Shown here: piece after piece, positions 58,508 through 64,000 of the stretch
Position numbering within the stretch: position 1 is the stretch's first letter
Layout of the letters: each line of letters opens with the position of its first letter
Source: Flavimobilis rhizosphaerae
Lineage (GTDB): Bacteria > Actinomycetota > Actinomycetes > Actinomycetales > Cellulomonadaceae
Assembly: GCF_014852685.1 (NCBI RefSeq)
Contig: NZ_JACZDF010000001.1
Location: 496,001 to 560,000, forward strand
Direction of reading: 5' to 3'
Length of the DNA stretch: 64,000 nt
The notes under the pieces: model-generated
Database searches by the model: none
Told to the model about the DNA's origin: nothing
The model's input: only the letters and a program-made list of their open reading frames with translations
Translations under genes and position numbers: made by a program

Positions 58508-61500
58508 ATGAGGGCGCGGCTCGCCCCGGCGGACGCGCCGCTCGTCCTTGTGCCGGACGCGGCGCAGGACGCGGCGGTCACGCGTGCGCGCACGGAGCGC
58601 GCGCTGCTCGTCACGGGAGCTCCGGGTACGGGCCGCACGACGACGACGCTGCGGATCGCCGCCGACCACCTCGCCCCGGCCGACGGCCGTGCGCCGCTCG
58701 ATCCGGCGAGCGTGCTCGTCGTCGCGGCGACCCGGCGTGGCGCGGGGCAGATCCGTGACCGGCTCGCGGCGCTCACGGGCCGGACGGTCGGGGCGCCCCT
58801 CGTGCGGACGGCGCCGTCGGTCGCGCACGCGATCCTGCGTCGACGCGCGGCGGCGCTCGAGCTGCCGGCGCCGACGCTCATCTCGGGCCCCGAGCAGGAC
58901 CTCGTGCTCGCCGAGCTCCTCGAGGGGCACCTCGACGGTGAGGGGACGGACCTCGTCCTGCCGCCCGGGGTGCCGCCGGAGGCCCTGCGCACGCGCGGGT
59001 TCCGGGACGAGCTGCGTGACGTCCTCATGCGGGCGGCGGAGCGCGGGCTCGACCCGGTCGAGCTCGACGAGCTCGGCGTCGCGCGCGAGCGGCCCGCGTG
59101 GCGGCTCGCCGCTCGGCTCATGGAGGAGTACCGCGACGTCATGGCGCTGCGGACCCTCACCCCGGACCTCGGCGAGCGTGTCGATCCGGCGTCGGTGGTC
59201 CACGAGGCCGTCGAGGCACTGCTCGCGTGGGACGACGAGGTGCCGCGGGCGACGCGGCCGCGCTGGGACCTCGTCGTCGTCGACGACTACCAGGAGGCGA
59301 CGCAGGCCCTCGCGCGGCTGTGCGACCTGCTGCTCGACGACGGGGCGCGGCTCGTGCTGCTCGGTGACCCCGATCTCGCGGTCCAGGGGTTCCGCGGGGC
59401 TGTGCCGGGGCTCGTCGCGCAGGCCGCAGCACCGCGGGCGTCCGGCACGGCAGCGTTCGGCGCCGAGCACGTCGTCCTCGGCACGGTGCACCGGCACGGG
59501 CCGGCGCTGCGTGAGGTGACGACGCGCGTCGCGTCTCTCGTCGGGGCGGTGGGGACGGTGGCGCACCGCAAGGCCGAGGCCGCTGACACCGCGACGCCTG
59601 GCACGGTCCGTACCGCGATCCTCGACGGTGCCGCGCAGGAGCACGCGTACGTCGCGCACGCGCTGCGCTCGTGGCACCTGCGCGAGGGGTTGCCGTGGTC
59701 GGAGATGGTCGTCCTTGCGCGCTCGGGAGGGCAGGTGGCCGCGCTGCGGCGCGCGCTCACCGCGGCGTCCGTGCCGGTGACGGTGCTCGGGTCCGAGGGG
59801 CCGCTGCGGGACGAGCCCGCGGTGCGTCCGCTGCTCGACGCGGTCGAGGTCGCCTCGGGCGCGGAGCTCGATGCCGACCGGGCTGTCGCGCTCCTGCTCT
59901 CGCCGATCGGTGGGCTCGATGTCGTCGGGCTGCGCCGGCTCCGGCGCGCGCTGCGCGCCGACGAGCTCTCGAGCGGCGGCACGCGGACGTCGGACGCGCT
60001 GCTCGTCGAGGTGCTTGCGGACCCGGTGCGGTCGGAGGTTCTGCCGTCGGCCGTCCGACGAGCTCCCGCCCGGGTCGCGCGTGTCCTCGCACGTGGCAGG
60101 GAGGCAGCCGCGCTCTCCGGCGCCGATGCGCAGACCGTCCTCTGGGCCGTGTGGGACGCGACCGGGCTTGCACCGCTGTGGCGGGACGCGGCGCTCGGCG
60201 GCGGCGCCGCGGGCGCCCGGGCGGACCGTGACCTCGACGCCGTGCTCGCCCTCTTCAAGGCAGCGGAGTGGTTCGTCGAGCGCAATGCGCGCCGCACCCC
60301 GGGGATGTTCGTCGACCACGTGCGCTCGCAGGAGCTGCCCGCGGACTCGCTCGCGCAGCGTGGCGGCGTGACGGACGCGGTGAGCGTCCTCACGCCCGCA
60401 GGCGCGGCCGGCCGGGAGTGGCGCGCGGTCGTCGTCGCAGGCGTCCAGGAAGGGGTGTGGCCTGACCTCCGGCTGCGGGACACGCTGCTCGGGGCGCAGG
60501 CTCTCGTCGACGCGGTCGCGGGTCAGGACGTCGCCGACGGCGACCCGGAGCGGCTCGCCCGTGCACGTCGCGCGGTGCTCTCCGACGAGGTCCGCGCGTT
60601 CCTCGTCGCCGTCTCGCGGGCGCGTGAGCACCTGCTCGTCACGGCGGTGAGCGACACCGAACAGCTGCCGTCCGTCCTCCTCGACCTCGTCGAACCACCC
60701 GGTCCGGACGTCGACGAGGACGCGCCCGACCCGCGTCGCCGTGAGGCGCCCGTCGCGCTCGACCTGCGGGGCCTCGTCCTTCGGGCGCGGCTGCTCCTCC
60801 AGGTGGGGAGCACGGACGGACTGGTCGGCGGTGAGCGCTTCGCCACGAGCCCCGGAGGAGCCGCGCACGAGGCCGCCCGGGCCGAAGCAGCCGACGTCCT
60901 CGCACTCCTTGCCGACATGGGCGTGGGCGTCGCCGACCCGGCCGGCTGGTACGGCACGCACGACGTCTCGAGCACTGCGCCCGCGTGGGGCCCGGACGAC
61001 CGCGTGCGCGTCTCGCCGTCGAAGGTCGAGCAGGTGCACCGCTGCGCGCTGCGCTGGGCGCTCGAGGCCTCCGGGGGGCGTGCGGCGGACGCCGTGCAGC
61101 AGAGCCTCGGCACGCTCGTCCACGCGATCGCAGAGACGTACCCGTCGGGCAGCTTCTCGGAGCTCGTCGGCGAGCTCGAACGGCGCTGGCCCGAGCTCGG
61201 GCTGCGGCCCGGCTGGCCCGAGACGGTCGCCCGGACGAGGGCCCGCACGATGATCGACCGCCTCGCGCAGCACATGGCCGCGAGCGGTGAGGTTCTCGCG
61301 ACCGAGGCCCGCTTCGCCGCGGAGATCGGGCGGGCGGACCTCGTCGGGAGCGTCGACCGCCTCGTGCGGCAGCCCGACGGCTCGATTGTGGTCGAGGACC
61401 TCAAGACCGGCGCGGCAGGCAACGCCAAGGACGCCGAGGTCAACCCGCAGCTCGGCGCGTACCAGGTCGCTCTCGAGGCCGGGGCGTTCGCCGACGTCCC

Positions 61501-61765
61501 CGGCGTCGGGGAGGCCCCGGTGAGCGGCGGGGCACGACTCGTCCACGTCGGCGGGACATCGAAGGGTCCCTCGCTGCGCGAGCAGCCCCCGCTCGCGGAC
61601 GCCGAGGATCCCGGGTGGGCTCGCGAGCTCGTCGAGGGCGCCGCCACGGCGATGGCCGCGGCGACCTTCACCGCGACACGCAACTCGATGTGCGACTTCT
61701 GCCCGGTGCGGCGCTCCTGCCCGCTCCAGGAGGAGGGACGCACCATGGGAGGGACCACCGCATGA
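58508..61765 (+). CDS. adnA: AdnA-like helicase-nuclease subunit with degenerate motor
   Basis: 1085 aa. The N-terminal UvrD-like motor has Walker A GAPGTGRTTT with Arg in place of Lys and Walker B VVVDDYQEAT with Asp in place of the catalytic Glu, so ATP hydrolysis is probably lost. The C-terminal part is a RecB-like nuclease: RCALRW, RADLVGSVDRL, IVVEDLKTG (D and K of the active site) and QLGAYQ. CDFCPVRRSC plus the earlier Cys form the iron-sulfur staple. In mycobacteria AdnA-AdnB resects DNA ends for recombination, and the AdnB motor is the main one. ATG 58508 lies 1 nt after GGAGG, which is too close for normal use. Its stop overlaps adnB (ATGA). Confidence 0.9.
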   Translation: MRARLAPADAPLVLVPDAAQDAAVTRARTERALLVTGAPGTGRTTTTLRIAADHLAPADGRAPLDPASVLVVAATRRGAGQIRDRLAALTGRTVGAPLVRTAPSVAHAILRRRAAALELPAPTLISGPEQDLVLAELLEGHLDGEGTDLVLPPGVPPEALRTRGFRDELRDVLMRAAERGLDPVELDELGVARERPAWRLAARLMEEYRDVMALRTLTPDLGERVDPASVVHEAVEALLAWDDEVPRATRPRWDLVVVDDYQEATQALARLCDLLLDDGARLVLLGDPDLAVQGFRGAVPGLVAQAAAPRASGTAAFGAEHVVLGTVHRHGPALREVTTRVASLVGAVGTVAHRKAEAADTATPGTVRTAILDGAAQEHAYVAHALRSWHLREGLPWSEMVVLARSGGQVAALRRALTAASVPVTVLGSEGPLRDEPAVRPLLDAVEVASGAELDADRAVALLLSPIGGLDVVGLRRLRRALRADELSSGGTRTSDALLVEVLADPVRSEVLPSAVRRAPARVARVLARGREAAALSGADAQTVLWAVWDATGLAPLWRDAALGGGAAGARADRDLDAVLALFKAAEWFVERNARRTPGMFVDHVRSQELPADSLAQRGGVTDAVSVLTPAGAAGREWRAVVVAGVQEGVWPDLRLRDTLLGAQALVDAVAGQDVADGDPERLARARRAVLSDEVRAFLVAVSRAREHLLVTAVSDTEQLPSVLLDLVEPPGPDVDEDAPDPRRREAPVALDLRGLVLRARLLLQVGSTDGLVGGERFATSPGGAAHEAARAEAADVLALLADMGVGVADPAGWYGTHDVSSTAPAWGPDDRVRVSPSKVEQVHRCALRWALEASGGRAADAVQQSLGTLVHAIAETYPSGSFSELVGELERRWPELGLRPGWPETVARTRARTMIDRLAQHMAASGEVLATEARFAAEIGRADLVGSVDRLVRQPDGSIVVEDLKTGAAGNAKDAEVNPQLGAYQVALEAGAFADVPGVGEAPVSGGARLVHVGGTSKGPSLREQPPLADAEDPGWARELVEGAATAMAAATFTATRNSMCDFCPVRRSCPLQEEGRTMGGTTA

Positions 61766-64000
61766 GCACCACCAGCACGACGGTGAGGTTCTCCGCGGCG
61801 GACATCGCCGACCGGCTCGGCCAGTTCCGTCCGACGGACGAGCAGACGGCCGTCATCGAGGCGCCGCTCGAGCCCGTGCTCGTCGTCGCGGGAGCCGGGT
61901 CGGGCAAGACCGAGACGATGTCCGCGCGCGTCGTCTACCTCGTCGCCAACGGCCTCGTCGCCCCCGACGAGGTCCTCGGCCTCACGTTCACGCGCAAGGC
62001 CGCGGGCGAGCTCGCGGAGCGCATCCGGCGGCGCCTGCGGACGCTCGCCGCGGCCTCCCGTGCCGACGGTGAGGCCGTGCCGTGGGCCGCGGCAGCCGGC
62101 GACGACGCGGGTGCCGCGCTGCTCGGTGCGCTCGCTCGCCCGGTCGTCGCGACGTACAACTCCTACGCGTCGGGGCTCGTGCGGGAGCACGGGCTGCGGC
62201 TCGGCATCGAGCCAGGGGCGCGGCTGCTCGGTGAGGCGAGCCAGTGGCAGCTCGCGCACGACATCGTCGAACGCTGGACGGGAGATCTCACGCTCACGTC
62301 CGCGACGAGCACCGTCGTCGACGCGGTCCGCAGCATGTCGCAGGCGCTCGCCGAGCACCTCGTGCCGACCGACGAGGCCCGCGTCCGCATGCAGGGCATC
62401 ATCGACGCGCTGCTCGGTGCCCCCGAGGTCGCCAAGGGACGCAAGGGCGTCCGTGCCCCCGTCCGGGATCTCACGATGCTGCTCGGGCACCGCATCGAGC
62501 TGCTCGACCTCGTCGACGAGTACCGCCGTCGCAAGGCCGCGACCGACTCGCTCGACTTCTCCGACCAGGTCGCGCTCGGCGCACGCCTCGCCGAGGACTT
62601 CGACGAGGTCGGCGCGGGCGAGCGGGCCCGCTACAAGGTGGTGCTGCTCGACGAGTACCAGGACACGTCGTACGCGCAGGCGCGCATGCTCGGCGCGCTC
62701 TTCGGCGACGGGCACGCCGTCACGGCCGTCGGTGACCCGCACCAGTCGATCTACGGCTGGCGCGGTGCGAGCGCGTCCGGCCTCGCACGCTTCGGCGAGA
62801 TCTTCCGCGCTGGCACAGGGCTCCACCACCTGTCGCTCTCGACGTCGTGGCGCAACGACCGCGCCGTGCTCGATGCCGCGAACACCATCGCTGCGCCCCT
62901 GCGCCGCGCGCAGGAGGGGACCGGCCTCGAGGTGCGCACGCTCGGCACGCGTCCGGGCGCCGGGGCGGGCACCGTGACGAGCCTCTTCACCGTGACGGAG
63001 GAGGACGAGGCGGCCGCGGTCGCCGAGGAGATCGCCGCACGCTGGCGCCCCCGCTCGCACCCCGACGGCGCGCGGAGCGCGGCCGTGCTGTGCCGCGCAC
63101 GCAGGCATTTCGGCCCGATCGAGGCCGCGCTGCGCCGGCTCGGCGTGCCCGTCGAGGTCGTCGGGCTCGGCGGCCTGCTCGACGCGCCAGAGGTCGTCGA
63201 CCTCCGGGCGCTGCTCGAGGTCGTCCACGACCCCTCGCGCGGCGACTCACTCATGCGTCTGCTCACCGGACCGTGGGTCGACCTCGGCGTCGCCGACCTG
63301 CTCGCGCTCGCCGACCGCGCGCGGGACCTCGCGCACCGCCAGCGGCTCGCGCGCCGTCCGTCGCCGGGGGAGACCGAGGAGCACGGGGGTGCGAGGACGG
63401 ACGAGCCGACGACGCCCGGCGAGGTCGTCCCGGAGTCCGACGCGAGCGACGAGACGACGATCGTCGACGTCCTCGACGAGCTGCCTCCGGCAGCCTGGAC
63501 GAGCCACGACGGGCGCGCTCTCACGCCCGAGGGGCACGCGCGGCTCGTCCGGCTCGCGGGCGTCGTCGAAAGGCTCCGCTCGCGGACGTACCTCTCCGTG
63601 CCGGAGCTCGTCGTCGAGTGCGAGCGCACCATGGGCCTCGACATCGAGGCCGGGCTGCTCGGCCCCGGCCACGCGGGCCGCGCCCGCGCGAACCTCGACG
63701 CCTTCCGGGACCTCGCGCTCACCTTCGTCGACGGCTCCGACCTGCCGACCCTCGGGGCGTTCCTCACGTGGCTCGACGCGACGGCGAGCGCGAACGAGCG
63801 GATCGACGGTGCGCTCACCGACCCCGACCCGGACGCCGTCCAGATCGTCACGGTCCACGCGGCCAAGGGCCTCGAGTGGGACGTCGTCGCCGTCGCAGGG
63901 CTCACCGACGGCAAGTTCCCGTCGACCGCGACGCAGGTCCTCGACAAGGAGGGCGAGCCTCAGGCCCCGACGGACTCAGCGTGGCTCACCGGCCTCGGCA
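61762..64000 (+). CDS. adnB: AdnB-like UvrD/RecB helicase-nuclease subunit (3' end outside window)
   Basis: Open to the window edge, 746 codons seen. All superfamily 1 motifs are canonical: Q-motif FRPTDEQTAVIE, I VVAGAGSGKTETM, Ia GLTFTRKAAGEL, II VVLLDEYQDTSYAQ, III AVGDPHQSIYGWRGAS, IV LSTSWRND and V VTVHAAKGLEWDVV. The C-terminal nuclease is not in the window. It is the active motor partner of the preceding subunit, consistent with the Lys/Glu lost there. The ATG overlaps the adnA stop by 4 nt. Confidence 0.93.
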   Translation, partial: MSTTSTTVRFSAADIADRLGQFRPTDEQTAVIEAPLEPVLVVAGAGSGKTETMSARVVYLVANGLVAPDEVLGLTFTRKAAGELAERIRRRLRTLAAASRADGEAVPWAAAAGDDAGAALLGALARPVVATYNSYASGLVREHGLRLGIEPGARLLGEASQWQLAHDIVERWTGDLTLTSATSTVVDAVRSMSQALAEHLVPTDEARVRMQGIIDALLGAPEVAKGRKGVRAPVRDLTMLLGHRIELLDLVDEYRRRKAATDSLDFSDQVALGARLAEDFDEVGAGERARYKVVLLDEYQDTSYAQARMLGALFGDGHAVTAVGDPHQSIYGWRGASASGLARFGEIFRAGTGLHHLSLSTSWRNDRAVLDAANTIAAPLRRAQEGTGLEVRTLGTRPGAGAGTVTSLFTVTEEDEAAAVAEEIAARWRPRSHPDGARSAAVLCRARRHFGPIEAALRRLGVPVEVVGLGGLLDAPEVVDLRALLEVVHDPSRGDSLMRLLTGPWVDLGVADLLALADRARDLAHRQRLARRPSPGETEEHGGARTDEPTTPGEVVPESDASDETTIVDVLDELPPAAWTSHDGRALTPEGHARLVRLAGVVERLRSRTYLSVPELVVECERTMGLDIEAGLLGPGHAGRARANLDAFRDLALTFVDGSDLPTLGAFLTWLDATASANERIDGALTDPDPDAVQIVTVHAAKGLEWDVVAVAGLTDGKFPSTATQVLDKEGEPQAPTDSAWLTGLG

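Noticed and set aside
57173-61546. 1457-residue open frame on the minus strand
   Set aside because: It lies antisense to the adnA and ferritin-like genes, is dominated by Arg/Ala/Gly/Asp and has no recognisable fold. Long antisense frames are expected from the codon bias.
60523-63228. 901-residue open frame on the minus strand
   Set aside because: Antisense to the adnA-adnB junction, where helicase and nuclease motifs on the plus strand are unambiguous.

Overview
The window is very GC-rich throughout, with strong G/C third-position bias, GTG starts, 4-base ATGA/GTGA gene overlaps and actinobacterial marker families (WhiB, a PdtaS-type kinase, DUF3107, DUF2505, DUF3060, AdnA/AdnB, LytR-CpsA-Psr). 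It fits a chromosomal segment of a Micrococcales actinobacterium, most likely of the Cellulomonas/Oerskovia/Sanguibacter group. That assignment is an inference from gene content, not from a search. I saw no phage, transposase, tRNA, rRNA or CRISPR array.

Layout. 1-2.6 kb: a partial ArsR-like regulator diverges from a hemerythrin/DUF2249 protein, then an AAA ATPase. 2.6-7.5 kb: a sugar ABC importer (binding protein, two permeases) plus a LacI regulator on the minus strand, behind a promoter with four LacI-type palindromes close to the CebR consensus; an oligosaccharide (cello-oligosaccharide-like) uptake operon is likely. 7.6-14.8 kb: DUF2505 protein, PdtaS-like sensor kinase, WhiB, a small membrane protein and an orphan EssC-like FtsK/SpoIIIE ATPase. 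14.9-22.6 kb: an FtsX/MacB-type ABC system with a NarL/DesK two-component pair, then an OmpR-type pair. 22.7-25.0 kb: GtrA and purK-purE.

25.0-28.8 kb: a polar amino-acid ABC importer preceded by a 33-codon Cys-rich leader ORF, with a hairpin overlapping its stop codon. This looks like a cysteine-responsive attenuator, and it is the most interesting regulatory element here. 28.8-42.6 kb: cell-envelope glycan region. LCP ligase, DUF2304 and a GT2 are on the minus strand. A nine-gene plus-strand cluster follows: WbpD/E/B-like sugar genes, glycosyltransferases, a PglK-like ABC flippase, and two tandem paralogous glycosyltransferases. 42.7-46.4 kb: a lipoprotein combining eight exact 17-residue GDG repeats with an OmpA domain, a DUF3060 lipoprotein and a two-component system. 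46.7-54.9 kb: housekeeping genes (hydroxyacid dehydrogenase, Mrp, DUF1003, MgtE-N/CBS protein, general stress protein, aminopeptidase P, PHP phosphoesterase, MarC). 55.3-64 kb: rhlE helicase, ferritin-like protein, DUF3107, and adnA-adnB (adnB runs off the window), an order I recall as resembling the mycobacterial Rv3211-Rv3201c neighbourhood.

Two signals recur at the whole-window scale. First, at least thirteen genes have a TANNNT-like -10 box ending exactly 6 nt before the start codon, the signature of leaderless mRNAs; this also decides several starts. Second, nearly every convergent gene pair is separated by a long perfect GC hairpin, and both ABC importers have such a hairpin immediately after the binding-protein gene. 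Long open frames antisense to these genes are codon-bias shadows and are left out.
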